6,418 nucleotides of DNA from contig JAKAWN010000389.1 of assembly GCA_021827245.1 (NCBI GenBank), positions 1 to 6,418 of the forward strand. The letters run 5' to 3'. Position numbers and translations under genes: made by a program. This DNA comes from Acidobacteriota bacterium. GTDB lineage: Bacteria > Acidobacteriota > Terriglobia > UBA7540. Below, one piece after another: positions 1 through 5,916 of this stretch; the stretch's first letter is position 1, and every line of letters begins with the position of its first letter. Below the pieces are notes generated by a model. It worked only from the letters and a program-made list of their open reading frames with translations, was not told the origin of the DNA and searched no databases.

Positions 1-34
1 ATGCGCGCCGACAGCTCGCGGTCCTGCGAGTTAA
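1..34 (+). CDS. C-terminal tail of an upstream gene, probably narJ (partial)
   Basis: Only the last ten codons of a possible gene are visible, in frame 2, ending CAPTARGPAS and a TAA at 32-34. The stop lies just before the narI ribosome binding site, as expected for the previous gene of an operon. In narGHJI operons the gene before narI is narJ, the chaperone that assembles the molybdenum subunit. That identity rests on gene order only, because ten residues are too few to recognise a family. The other two forward frames are also open here, so even the frame is an inference from the position of the stop. Confidence 0.4.
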   Translation, partial: CAPTARGPAS

Positions 35-40
35 AAACCA

Positions 41-47
41 AGGGAGA
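41..47 (+). promoter_or_regulatory. Ribosome binding site deciding the TTG start of narI
   Basis: AGGGAGA lies five bases before the TTG at 53. An in-frame TAA at 32-34 prevents a longer protein, and there is no ATG or GTG close by. The purine-rich site and the NarI-like N-terminal membrane segment directly after TTG make this the most likely start. Confidence 0.65.
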
Positions 48-52
48 CGAAG

Positions 53-757
53 TTGGACGCTTTCTTATTTATCGTTTTTCCTTATCTTGCTTTGGTTCTC
101 GCGATCGGTTTTGGCCTCTATCGCCGACGCGCCCGGCCTTACACCTATTCGAGCCTTTCTTCGCAGCTTCTCGAAAACCGCAAACTTTTCTGGGGCTCGG
201 TGTCCTGGCACTACGGGATTACGCTCATTCTATTGGCGCATTTGCTTGCCGCGTTCCTGCCGGGAGCCGCGGCCTGGCTGCTGGGAAACAGAATTCGGCT
301 TCTCGCCCTCGAGCTCACAGGCATCTCCCTGGCCTTTTACGCGCTCTTCGGCTTAATCGTCCTGATCATCCGCCGGCTGCCAACCGGTTCTCGCGTTCGC
401 CGTGTCACCTCGTATATGGATGGAATCGTGTTGGGCTTCTTTCTGGTCCAGGTCGCGACGGGCCTGAGCATAGCGATTTTCGATCGCTGGGGCAGCCTGT
501 GGTATCTGAGAACCGCTGTCCCCTGGTTCTGGTCCCTCGTAAAACTCCATCCTGACATGAGCACGGTCGTTGCCCTGCCCGCTTTTGTCAAGCTTCACTT
601 TGTCCTTGGCTTTGCGATTATTCTCCTGTTCCCATTCTCGCGGTTGGTTCACCTCATCATGTTTCCCGTTCAATACCTCTGGAGGCCGTATCAGGTCGTC
701 ATCTGGAACCGCCGCCCGCGGGCCGGAGCGACGAGGCTCGAGGAGACATCGAGATGA
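53..757 (+). CDS. narI: Respiratory nitrate reductase gamma subunit NarI
   Basis: NarI is the di-heme cytochrome b that anchors NarGH to the inner membrane, oxidises quinol on the periplasmic side and passes electrons to the Fe-S subunit NarH. The 234-aa product is close to the usual length of about 225 residues and has five hydrophobic segments (about residues 3-22, 52-72, 84-107, 123-142 and 178-203). Four histidines match the heme ligands of E. coli NarI in spacing: H53 and H63 (ten apart, as H56/H66) and H182 and H200 (eighteen apart, as H187/H205). The first pair sits in a LFWGSVSWHYGI context typical of the family. The C-terminal tail is short and arginine-rich, as expected for a cytoplasmic end. 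Translation starts at TTG. The stop overlaps the ATG of the Rieske gene (ATGA), so the two are probably translationally coupled. narG, narH and narJ should lie just upstream, outside the window. Confidence 0.93.
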   Translation: MDAFLFIVFPYLALVLAIGFGLYRRRARPYTYSSLSSQLLENRKLFWGSVSWHYGITLILLAHLLAAFLPGAAAWLLGNRIRLLALELTGISLAFYALFGLIVLIIRRLPTGSRVRRVTSYMDGIVLGFFLVQVATGLSIAIFDRWGSLWYLRTAVPWFWSLVKLHPDMSTVVALPAFVKLHFVLGFAIILLFPFSRLVHLIMFPVQYLWRPYQVVIWNRRPRAGATRLEETSR

Positions 758-1278
758 ATACCGATGTCGTACGAGAATCCGAAGTCAAGTCTTGCGGCGA
801 GACACGCCGACAATTCTTGACCCGCTTAACGATCCTCTTCGGGTCGGTCATGGGCGCCATTGTGGCGATTCCATGCGTCGCCTTCCTTTTGGGCCTTCGC
901 AAAGTTCCCAGCGTCTGGCGGACCGTAGGGCAGGTTGATGATTTCCAGATAGGAAGCACTGTGAACGTGGCCTTTTTGGACCCGTCCCCCTTGCCTTGGG
1001 CGGGCGTCACAGCGCGAACGGCCGCGTGGCTTCGGCGAGTGTCCAAGACCGAGTTCATCGCGTTTTCGGTGGATTGCACGCACCTCGGCTGTCCGGTTCG
1101 CTGGCTGCCGAAAGCGAATTTGTTTATGTGCCCATGCCATGGCGGGGTGTATTACGCCAATGGTGACGTTGCGGCCGGGCCACCGCCTAAACCTTTGACC
1201 CGTTATCCGGCGCGCGTTCAGGACGGCGAGGTGCAGATCCTGACCAGCCCGGTTCCGATCACCACGGAAAAACTCTGA
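754..1278 (+). CDS. Rieske [2Fe-2S] protein of a cytochrome bc-type complex
   Basis: This 174-aa membrane-anchored iron-sulfur protein should accept one electron from quinol at the Qo site of the cytochrome b encoded next and pass it to a c-type heme. The N-terminus has an RRQFLT twin-arginine motif (R18-R19) and one hydrophobic helix (about residues 24-47), the usual Tat-exported, uncleaved anchor of Rieske proteins. Box I is CTHLGC (108-113) and box II is CPCHG (126-130). By analogy with bc1 Rieske proteins, C108, H110, C126 and H129 bind the cluster and C113-C128 form the disulfide, so all key residues are present. The C-terminal part (PPPKPLTRY, then a strand ending DGEVQI) is typical of the fold. 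The gene overlaps narI by four bases and lies five bases before the cytochrome b gene. A qcrA- or petC-like name would fit, but the exact subfamily is not certain. Confidence 0.93.
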   Translation: MNTDVVRESEVKSCGETRRQFLTRLTILFGSVMGAIVAIPCVAFLLGLRKVPSVWRTVGQVDDFQIGSTVNVAFLDPSPLPWAGVTARTAAWLRRVSKTEFIAFSVDCTHLGCPVRWLPKANLFMCPCHGGVYYANGDVAAGPPPKPLTRYPARVQDGEVQILTSPVPITTEKL

Positions 1279-1283
1279 GCAAG

Positions 1284-2729
1284 GTGAATCGCTTGCGAAT
1301 CCTCAAATCCATCTGGGTCTGGTTTGATGATGTTACCGGCGTTTCAAGCTGGCTAATCCCGCTTGCGAAGCACCCCGTTCCGCGCGCCCGTAAATCAGCG
1401 TGGTTCTACGTGCTCGGAAGCGCCACGTTGTTTGTTTTCATCGTCCAGATAGTGACAGGGATTGCGCTGGCTAGCGCCTACGTGCCCTCTGCAGGCCACG
1501 CCTATCAAAGCCTAACCTTCATCAGCGGCTCGCGATTCGGGAGCATCATCCGCGCAATCCATGCTTTTGGCGCCTCGGCCATGGTCATTCTGATTGGGGT
1601 TCACGCCATCCGGGTTTACTTGTTTGGCTCCTACAAGTACCCGCGCCAGATGGGTTGGCTTACGGGCGTCGCGCTCCTTTTTCTCGTGCTGGGGATGGCC
1701 TTTACGGGCCAGCTTCTCAGGTGGGACCAGACGGGCGTTTGGTCCGTCGTGATTGCGGCCGAGCAGGCTGGACGCACGCCACTCATCGGCAATTGGCTTG
1801 GGCGCTTCATTCTTGCCGGTGACACCGTAGGTGGAGCGACGCTCAGCCGATTCTTTGCCCTCCATGTCTTCTTCATCCCCGCATTGATCTTTTTCTTCCT
1901 CGGCTTCCACCTTTATTTGGTGATTCGAAACGGCATTTCCGAGCCGCCAAAAGCCGGAAGGCCCGTTGAACCCAAAGCCTATCGCAAATGGTACGCCGAG
2001 CTGCTCCATCGCGAAGGCGTGCCCTTCTGGCCGGACGCCGCTTGGCGCGATGCGCTGTTCGGATTGCTTGTGATTGGCACGATTGTCGTGCTGGCCATCG
2101 TTGTCGGGCCGCCGGCTTTGGGCAAGCCGCCTGACCCGAGCATCATCCAAGCTTCTCCGCGACCCGAATGGTACTTCCTCTGGTTTTACGCGCTGCTTTC
2201 CGTCATCCCGCGTTGGTCCGAAGATTACGTAATTATCCTGGGGCCTTTGCTCCTGGTCGTCGTCCTGATTCTGCTTCCCCTGGTTGCACCCAAAGGAGAG
2301 CGCAGCCCGCTCAAACGCCCGTGGGCTTTTGGAATCGTTGCCTTCATTGTGTTTATGATTGCCTACTTCGGCGCGCTTGGCCACGTCTCTCCCTGGTCTC
2401 CGCGCATGGACGCTCCGCCTTTGCCCGCTTCTGTCGTGGGCACGGCGAGCGGCCCCATCGCCGATGGAGCGAAAGTCTTCCACGACAAGGGTTGCGAATA
2501 TTGCCACAAAATCTCGGGCTACGGAGGCATTCGCGGCCCGGATCTTACCTATGCTGGCGACCGAATGACGCCTGATCAAATGGAAACCCGCATTTACAGC
2601 GGCGCGGCAAACATGCCTTCTTACCATGGAAACATTACGCAACAGCAGCTCTCGGACCTGCTCGCGTTCTTGAGTTCACGGCGCAGGAGGCCCGTGGCCG
2701 CGACCTCGACGAATGCACCAGCTAAGTAA
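1284..2729 (+). CDS. Cytochrome b fused to a C-terminal cytochrome c domain
   Basis: This 481-aa protein combines a full cytochrome b (b6 plus subunit IV in one chain) with a mono-heme cytochrome c. Helix B carries H93 and H107 (13 residues between) and helix D carries H194 and H209 (14 between, the b6-type spacing); these should ligate two b hemes. The Qo motif PEWY is at 294-297. The protein aligns by eye with cytochrome b6 around residues 40-60 (FYVLGS against FYCLGG), and V43 stands where b6 has the cysteine that attaches heme c_i, so that extra heme is probably absent. After a last membrane helix (about 346-367) comes a periplasmic c domain with CEYCH (404-408) and M444 as the likely sixth ligand. 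With the Rieske protein it forms a compact quinol:cytochrome c oxidoreductase. It starts with GTG five bases after the Rieske stop, with only a weak purine-rich site, which suggests coupled translation. Confidence 0.92.
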   Translation: MNRLRILKSIWVWFDDVTGVSSWLIPLAKHPVPRARKSAWFYVLGSATLFVFIVQIVTGIALASAYVPSAGHAYQSLTFISGSRFGSIIRAIHAFGASAMVILIGVHAIRVYLFGSYKYPRQMGWLTGVALLFLVLGMAFTGQLLRWDQTGVWSVVIAAEQAGRTPLIGNWLGRFILAGDTVGGATLSRFFALHVFFIPALIFFFLGFHLYLVIRNGISEPPKAGRPVEPKAYRKWYAELLHREGVPFWPDAAWRDALFGLLVIGTIVVLAIVVGPPALGKPPDPSIIQASPRPEWYFLWFYALLSVIPRWSEDYVIILGPLLLVVVLILLPLVAPKGERSPLKRPWAFGIVAFIVFMIAYFGALGHVSPWSPRMDAPPLPASVVGTASGPIADGAKVFHDKGCEYCHKISGYGGIRGPDLTYAGDRMTPDQMETRIYSGAANMPSYHGNITQQQLSDLLAFLSSRRRRPVAATSTNAPAK

Positions 2730-2749
2730 TCCCTAACTGTAAGAAGATT
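2730..2749. other. Convergent junction between the respiratory operon and the minus-strand gene run
   Basis: Twenty bases separate the cytochrome b-c stop (TAA) from the methyltransferase stop (TAA on the other strand). I see no GC-rich hairpin with a T-tract, so no intrinsic terminator can be assigned to either operon. Termination here may be factor-dependent or occur inside the opposing gene. Confidence 0.6.
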
Positions 2750-3313
2750 TTACGCTGCGACCGCATGAAATCTGAAGGCAAAGCGATCAGTTTCGACGGT
2801 TATGTTCCGGAAACGTGCGGCCTCAAGCCGCGAGGCGAATGAGGTGGGGTCAACCGGGACGCATATGTCGCCCAAGTGAAGCAGGCGCATTCCCAGACCT
2901 GGTCCGCTGTCCATGCCCGCGAAAACGCCGCCCGGCTTGAGCACCCGACGGACTTCCTGAAGCAGTGTGTTCTGAAGATCATGGGAAGGGACGTGATGGA
3001 GCATGGCGAAGGAGACAGCGGTCGAGAAGCTGCTGTTCGCAAATGGCAGCTTGGCGGCATCGCCCGCGACGACCGTCACATTTGTGCCGCTCAGCCTCGC
3101 ATGGAGAGCAAAAGCTGATTTCGCGTCAATCTCGACTGCAGTCAGATGTTCGACCCTGGCTCGCAGCAAGTCGGTTGTCACGCCAGGTCCGGGCCCGATT
3201 TCGAGAAGGTCCTCGCCGAGATCAATTCTCTGCAATACCCATGGCATGAAGCGCTCATTGATCGCTCTTCGCCACAGACCCGACCGGCAGAGCCAGTGAT
3301 GCAAGCGATTCAC
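2750..3313 (-). CDS. Class I SAM-dependent methyltransferase (Methyltransf_11 / UbiE-like)
   Basis: This 187-aa soluble protein has the Rossmann motifs of class I methyltransferases. Motif I is LLEIGPGPG (residues 36-44) for SAM binding, E61 in VEID is the acidic residue at the end of strand 2, D85 in GDAAKLPF is motif II, and LKPGG (125-129) is the post-III motif before strand 5. LHHVP at about 105-109 is common in the UbiE-like group. The protein is short for the family, with a compact C-terminal part. Its substrate cannot be read from the sequence. It starts with GTG, and the four bases GTGA are shared with the stop of the DNA glycosylase gene, so the two are almost certainly co-translated. 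The pairing hints at a link with alkylation or nucleic-acid metabolism, but that is only context. Confidence 0.85.
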   Translation of the reverse strand: MNRLHHWLCRSGLWRRAINERFMPWVLQRIDLGEDLLEIGPGPGVTTDLLRARVEHLTAVEIDAKSAFALHARLSGTNVTVVAGDAAKLPFANSSFSTAVSFAMLHHVPSHDLQNTLLQEVRRVLKPGGVFAGMDSGPGLGMRLLHLGDICVPVDPTSFASRLEAARFRNITVETDRFAFRFHAVAA

Positions 3314-4248
3314 CTTTTCTCGCTCCGGAAACCGTCCAGGTATCCAGCTTCACTCAAGCCGTTCATCAACATGTGGAAATAGATGAGCCCGCCGTAAGGC
3401 TCCCACCGTTCAAGAATGCGCAGAGTTTGCGATGCGTCTGGTGACTTTCGCAGATGAAGCCACCGTGCAAGGCCGTTGCGGGCTCCCTGGTCATCCACCG
3501 GAAAGATATGGCAGCGTCCCATGCCCCGCAACAGAGTGTACTCCGCCGTCCAGAGCCCCACACCATGAAGCTCCATGAGCTGGCGAAGAGCCTTATCGTC
3601 GCTCTCGCACGTAAGCACATCAAGATCAAGCCAGCCTTCCACAATGGCGCGGCTTATTTCGACCATTGCGCGAGCCTTCTGAAAATTGAAGCCGAGCTTT
3701 TTGATTTCTTCGGGTTTGGCGTTTGCCAGGTCCTGCGGGCGCGGAAAACCATAGCTCACGGAATGCCTGTTCGTCACTGAAGGGCCGAACCTTCGCGCCA
3801 AACGACCGAGCAGGTTGATGCCCAGCGACAGGCTGAGTTGCTGGCAGGCGATCCCATTGATCAGACCCTCAAAGATGGAAAAGAATCGCGGAGGCTTCAG
3901 GCCCCGAAAGCGCCGCGCTAGGAGCTTGAGTCTCGGGTCCTTTCCCGCCATGCGGTAAAAGCCGCTCAGGTCGGTCCGAACTCCGAGCGCGCTTTCCAGT
4001 AGTTCTTTGATTTGTTGCTTTTCTTTTTGCCGGACGGGTTCGCCCTTGATTGTGACTCCCAGGATTCGACCATCTTCGCCAACTTCGCTGACTGCGATCT
4101 CAAACCTTCCACTTTCCAACGCTAGCACGCGGCGGTACGCCTGACCCTCCCAACGGTCAATGAGGTTGCCCGGTCGCCGCCTGAGCGCCCACGCCGTCAG
4201 GTTGAGACGGAAAGGGGGAACGGGTCGGAGCAGAAGGCTGGTCTCCAT
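3310..4248 (-). CDS. AlkA-like DNA-3-methyladenine glycosylase (HhH-GPD family)
   Basis: This 312-aa enzyme should remove alkylated bases such as 3-methyladenine from DNA, starting base excision repair in the cytoplasm. Residues about 1-115 resemble the AlkA N-terminal domain. The helical core begins near GLINGIACQQLS (128-139). The helix-hairpin-helix is LHGVGLWTAEYTLLRG (about 227-242), followed by the Gly/Pro..Asp loop IFPVDDQGAR; D253 aligns with the catalytic aspartate of E. coli AlkA (second D of its PDD). It is slightly longer than E. coli AlkA (282 aa). The ATG at 4248 gives a full N-terminal domain; the purines before it (GAGATG) are a weak binding site. The stop overlaps the GTG of the methyltransferase. 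Fifty bases separate it from the unknown gene upstream. The name alkA would be reasonable but orthology was not tested. Confidence 0.9.
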   Translation of the reverse strand: METSLLLRPVPPFRLNLTAWALRRRPGNLIDRWEGQAYRRVLALESGRFEIAVSEVGEDGRILGVTIKGEPVRQKEKQQIKELLESALGVRTDLSGFYRMAGKDPRLKLLARRFRGLKPPRFFSIFEGLINGIACQQLSLSLGINLLGRLARRFGPSVTNRHSVSYGFPRPQDLANAKPEEIKKLGFNFQKARAMVEISRAIVEGWLDLDVLTCESDDKALRQLMELHGVGLWTAEYTLLRGMGRCHIFPVDDQGARNGLARWLHLRKSPDASQTLRILERWEPYGGLIYFHMLMNGLSEAGYLDGFRSEKR

Positions 4249-4298
4249 TTTGACGGCATCTCAGGCGACTGTTATTGGCTGAATGCGCATGGCGCCGT

Positions 4299-4574
4299 TC
4301 ACGCTGCCCGGAGTCCGCTTACACGGCGAACTCCATCGTGAATCGTGCGGTAAACGAATTCTGGCCGCCGCTCGTAAACTTTTTGGAATCGACACGAAAA
4401 CCCGCAGCCCTCGGGCCCGTCAATCCTTATCGAAAAGCTCTGACTGTCGGGACTTTGTGCAATCCACGCTTTCCAAAAGCCCGGCAAGTCCGCAACAGCC
4501 TCAGTCACAGCCCTCTTAAGAATTGACCTCGCTTCTGCCGGCTCAGTATCAATGTAGAGTATGTCCACGGGCAT
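4299..4574 (-). CDS. Unknown small protein, 91 aa
   Basis: I do not recognise this family. The ATG at 4574 has a strong ribosome binding site (GGAGGG, 4581-4586) six bases upstream. The same frame stays open back to 4793, but that extension runs antiparallel-free through the rhodanese 3' end in another frame and reads as arginine-rich nonsense, so I reject the longer form. The product starts MPVDILYID, followed by an acidic helix-like stretch (EPAEARSILKRAVTEAVADL), an aromatic patch (FWKAW, 33-37), a strand (SFSIRIDG) and two cysteines, C57 and C61, in GCGFSC. It is soluble, has no signal peptide, and is basic at its C-terminus. It ends with TGA; reading past it gives only nine more codons with no recognisable content, so this looks like a true stop. 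It lies 71 bases after the rhodanese gene. Confidence 0.65.
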   Translation of the reverse strand: MPVDILYIDTEPAEARSILKRAVTEAVADLPGFWKAWIAQSPDSQSFSIRIDGPEGCGFSCRFQKVYERRPEFVYRTIHDGVRRVSGLRAA

Positions 4575-4645
4575 CTTTTGCCCTCCAAGACAACGAGGCA
4601 AATCAAGCTGAAAATTCAGATTGTCGAGTCGCCGACCGCCCCTAA

Positions 4646-4999
4646 TTATTTTCGATTTGGGATTTCCTCGACCGGCAAACCTGCCTGCTGCCAGGCTTTG
4701 AACCCTCCGCGCAAGGCGAAGGCCTCGCCAAATCCCCGCTCTTTCAGTTCGCGCGCCACACGGGCGCTGGTCTTTTCTCCGCTTCAGGTACAATACGTCA
4801 AAATGCCGCGATGCCGCGGCAATTGTTTTGACGCCTCGGCCAGATTCTTTAGAGGCACGTGAATAGCTCCGGGAACTCGCATCGGATTTCGCGCCAATGC
4901 CGTCGCGCTGCGCGCATCCACGAATACGAGCTCCTTCATCCTTTGGCGCACCTCTTCAAGCGCAATGCGCTGTACCTGAGATTTTGTCCGAACCGCCAT
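4646..4999 (-). CDS. Single-domain rhodanese with in-frame TGA at the catalytic position (candidate selenoprotein)
   Basis: Read through one TGA, this gene gives a complete 117-residue rhodanese (sulfurtransferase) domain. The N-terminal half has LVFVDARS (about 24-31) and VPGAIHVPL (42-50), the usual CH2A-type region. The active-site loop reads ILTYCT, then TGA (codon 72, 4784-4786), then SGEKTSARVARELKERGF, and the C-terminal half holds the hallmark LRGGFKAWQQAGLPVE before a TAA. Related rhodaneses have a CxCPxExxSA loop, and by spacing to the TSA helix TGA replaces the second, catalytic cysteine (GlpE Cys65 position). Both halves are in one frame, so frameshifting cannot rescue the protein; UGA decoding can. 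The ATG at 4999 follows AAGGGGGG (5008-5015); an ATG at 5101 would add 34 residues unlike any rhodanese. If UGA is only a stop, the product is a 71-aa fragment without an active site and the gene is a pseudogene. Confidence 0.78.
4753..4767 (-). promoter_or_regulatory. SECIS-like mRNA hairpin downstream of the rhodanese TGA
   Basis: On the mRNA strand GCGCC and GGCGC pair perfectly (five G-C pairs) around a five-base loop CGUGU. The loop has G at its second position followed by U, and that G lies 23 bases after the A of UGA (22 bases between). Bacterial SECIS elements are small hairpins just after UGA, inside the coding region, with a G (often GU) early in the apical loop at roughly this distance. 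The stem also encodes conserved rhodanese residues (SARVA), so in GC-rich DNA it could occur by chance. Confidence 0.45.
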
Positions 5000-5097
5000 G
5001 TTAGGCGCCCCCCTTTGGTACTTTATCGTCCTTCGACCGAGCCCGTTTGCGCCCGGCACTTCGTTGCATCCGCCCGCACTAGCGGGCCTCGCCGAAT
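5000..5097 (-). other. Gap between cupin and rhodanese genes
   Basis: This 98-base spacer holds the rhodanese ribosome binding site (5008-5015) and a compact hairpin (5072-5087). I see no clear -35/-10 promoter and no T-tract. Confidence 0.5.
5072..5087 (-). repeat. Perfect GC hairpin after the cupin stop
   Basis: GCCCGC and GCGGGC form a perfect six-base-pair stem with a four-base loop (TAGT on the minus strand), eleven bases after the cupin stop. No T-run follows on the minus strand, so it is not a classical intrinsic terminator. It could protect the 3' end of the cupin message or attenuate transcription into the rhodanese gene. Confidence 0.5.
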
Positions 5098-5511
5098 TCA
5101 TTGCCTCGAAGCGCCAGGAAGGGCAACGATGAGCAAAAAGGCGCTCTCCTCCAGAGCCTCGACATCGTGAGTTACCCCGGGATCTAGAACGAGTGTCTTG
5201 CCCTGCGGCAGATCAAAGAGTTCGTCCTCTAAGCGCATGCGAATGTGTCCTTGAAGCACCTGGACGCACACCCGGCCCGGATTGTGATGCCGTGGGATCC
5301 GCGTGTTGGCCTTCATCGCCCTCAAAGTGATTTGCAAGCCGGGACACTCGACGAGCGCCTTGCGAGCGATGCCGCCCTGCCATTCAGGGCTGCGGCGAAG
5401 CTCGCCCAATTCTTCCCATATGTCGAATTGGACTGGCCGTTCCTGGACGATCGAAGGCGCCACAAGTGCGCCGCTGATTGAGTTTTGGATCCTCGTACTT
5501 TCGAATTCCAT
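5098..5511 (-). CDS. Small single-domain cupin
   Basis: This 137-aa soluble protein has one cupin barrel preceded by an N-terminal segment containing a W..G..ARK block (about 44-52). Cupin motif 1 is present as HHNPGRVCVQVLQG (75-88) with the metal-type histidines H75 and H76, but no glutamate at the usual third ligand place. Motif 2 is LDPGVTHDVEAL (109-120) with H115. It ends with a strand AFLLIVALPG. Three possible metal ligands therefore remain (H75, H76, H115). The group resembles small stress-associated cupins found near hemerythrin or nitrogen-oxide genes in soil bacteria, from memory and unverified. The start at 5511 is firm, because GGAGGT lies five bases upstream. The substrate is unknown. 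Confidence 0.82.
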   Translation of the reverse strand: MEFESTRIQNSISGALVAPSIVQERPVQFDIWEELGELRRSPEWQGGIARKALVECPGLQITLRAMKANTRIPRHHNPGRVCVQVLQGHIRMRLEDELFDLPQGKTLVLDPGVTHDVEALEESAFLLIVALPGASRQ

Positions 5512-5610
5512 AAATTACCTCCAGACAATTCGTCTGTTCAGAGCCGAGTGACCGTGGGGCCTCCCGACGCGAAAGTCCAGTTCACCTCCGTAACATTAGC
5601 TCCTCCCCAG
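5512..5610 (-). other. Gap upstream of the cupin gene
   Basis: This 99-base spacer after the thiamine-binding protein stop is the largest gap in the minus-strand run and so the best place for an internal promoter. It carries the cupin ribosome binding site and a short inverted repeat. Only trivial reading frames are present (for example a four-codon frame ending at an internal TGA), and I see no convincing -35/-10 pair. Confidence 0.45.
5522..5536. promoter_or_regulatory. Short inverted repeat next to the cupin ribosome binding site
   Basis: On the minus strand CAGAC and GTCTG form a perfect five-base inverted repeat with a five-base centre (GAATT). The downstream arm abuts the GGAGGT of the cupin gene. 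It could be an operator or a small mRNA hairpin next to the ribosome binding site. The arms are short, so chance is quite possible. Confidence 0.3.
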
Positions 5611-5916
5611 CTACTGCCTCACGCTATGGCCAAGGCGCTGCTCGACGTGTACAACCGAAGTGGCCAGCAGATCAGCCCTCCCCGCATAATCGTCAAGACG
5701 TATTAAGATGACGGCGCGATCGGCCTTTGAGCGGATGAGGGTATCGCATCTTTTGACGACATCCATCAATTGGTCCAACGTTCCTTCGACGAGTGTTCCA
5801 AAAGCCGTGGCCTTGTATGGCATCCCGCTCTGGTCGATCAAGCCGATCAGATCCGCAATGTCCGAGCTGACCGACGGACCACGCCCCAGAGGAAGAACCG
5901 TCAATTCCATTAGCAT
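5611..5916 (-). CDS. MTH1187 / TIGR00106-type thiamine-binding protein
   Basis: This 101-aa protein matches the small MTH1187 (YqgV-like, formerly DUF77) family, whose members adopt a ferredoxin-like fold, form oligomers and bind thiamine or related ligands. Family features are the N-terminal strand ELTVLPLGRGPSVSSDIADL (residues 4-23), the LIDQSGMPYKATAFGTLVEG region (26-45) with the conserved G-T-x-x-E-G turn, and the helix containing MDVVKRC. The full family length is present. The first ATG (5916) lies six bases after a strong GGAGGT (5922-5927); a second in-frame ATG two codons later is less well placed. The start overlaps the last codons of the UspA gene (ATGCTAA), suggesting translational coupling. 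The physiological role of the family is unclear; thiamine salvage or sensing is the usual proposal. Confidence 0.85.
   Translation of the reverse strand: MLMELTVLPLGRGPSVSSDIADLIGLIDQSGMPYKATAFGTLVEGTLDQLMDVVKRCDTLIRSKADRAVILIRLDDYAGRADLLATSVVHVEQRLGHSVRQ

Noticed and set aside
1..555. A 184-aa forward frame overlapping narI
   Set aside because: The frame read by narI has all heme ligands and membrane helices; this one has no family features and is a shadow.
1512..2642. A 376-aa open frame antisense to the cytochrome b gene
   Set aside because: It is a GC-bias shadow of a gene with firm heme-ligand motifs. The translation is charged and low in hydrophobic segments with no recognisable domain.
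4585..4598. A 14-base sequence repeated at 6149-6162 (CCAAGACAACGAGG)
   Set aside because: One copy is in a spacer and the other encodes conserved UspA residues. A single pair this short in 6.4 kb is not far from chance.
4299..4793. A 164-aa frame reaching back into the rhodanese 3' half
   Set aside because: Its first 73 residues are an out-of-frame copy of the rhodanese C-terminal half and spacer. The strong ribosome binding site at 4581-4586 supports the 91-aa form. The same fact excludes frameshifting as a rescue for the rhodanese.
5075..5100. A second UGA plus hairpin: the cupin stop followed by a GC stem with loop UAGU
   Set aside because: The cupin is already complete at this stop, and the frame beyond it gives about two dozen residues with no family resemblance before a TAA. 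It is a normal stop with an intergenic hairpin.
5000..5101. Longer rhodanese starting at the ATG overlapping the cupin stop
   Set aside because: The ATGA overlap is attractive, but the extra 34 residues do not resemble a rhodanese N-terminus, run through a hairpin, and lack a good ribosome binding site.
5485..5706. A 73-aa plus-strand frame across the cupin/thiamine-binding protein gap
   Set aside because: It overlaps two well-supported minus-strand genes at both ends, has no ribosome binding site that I can see and no family resemblance.
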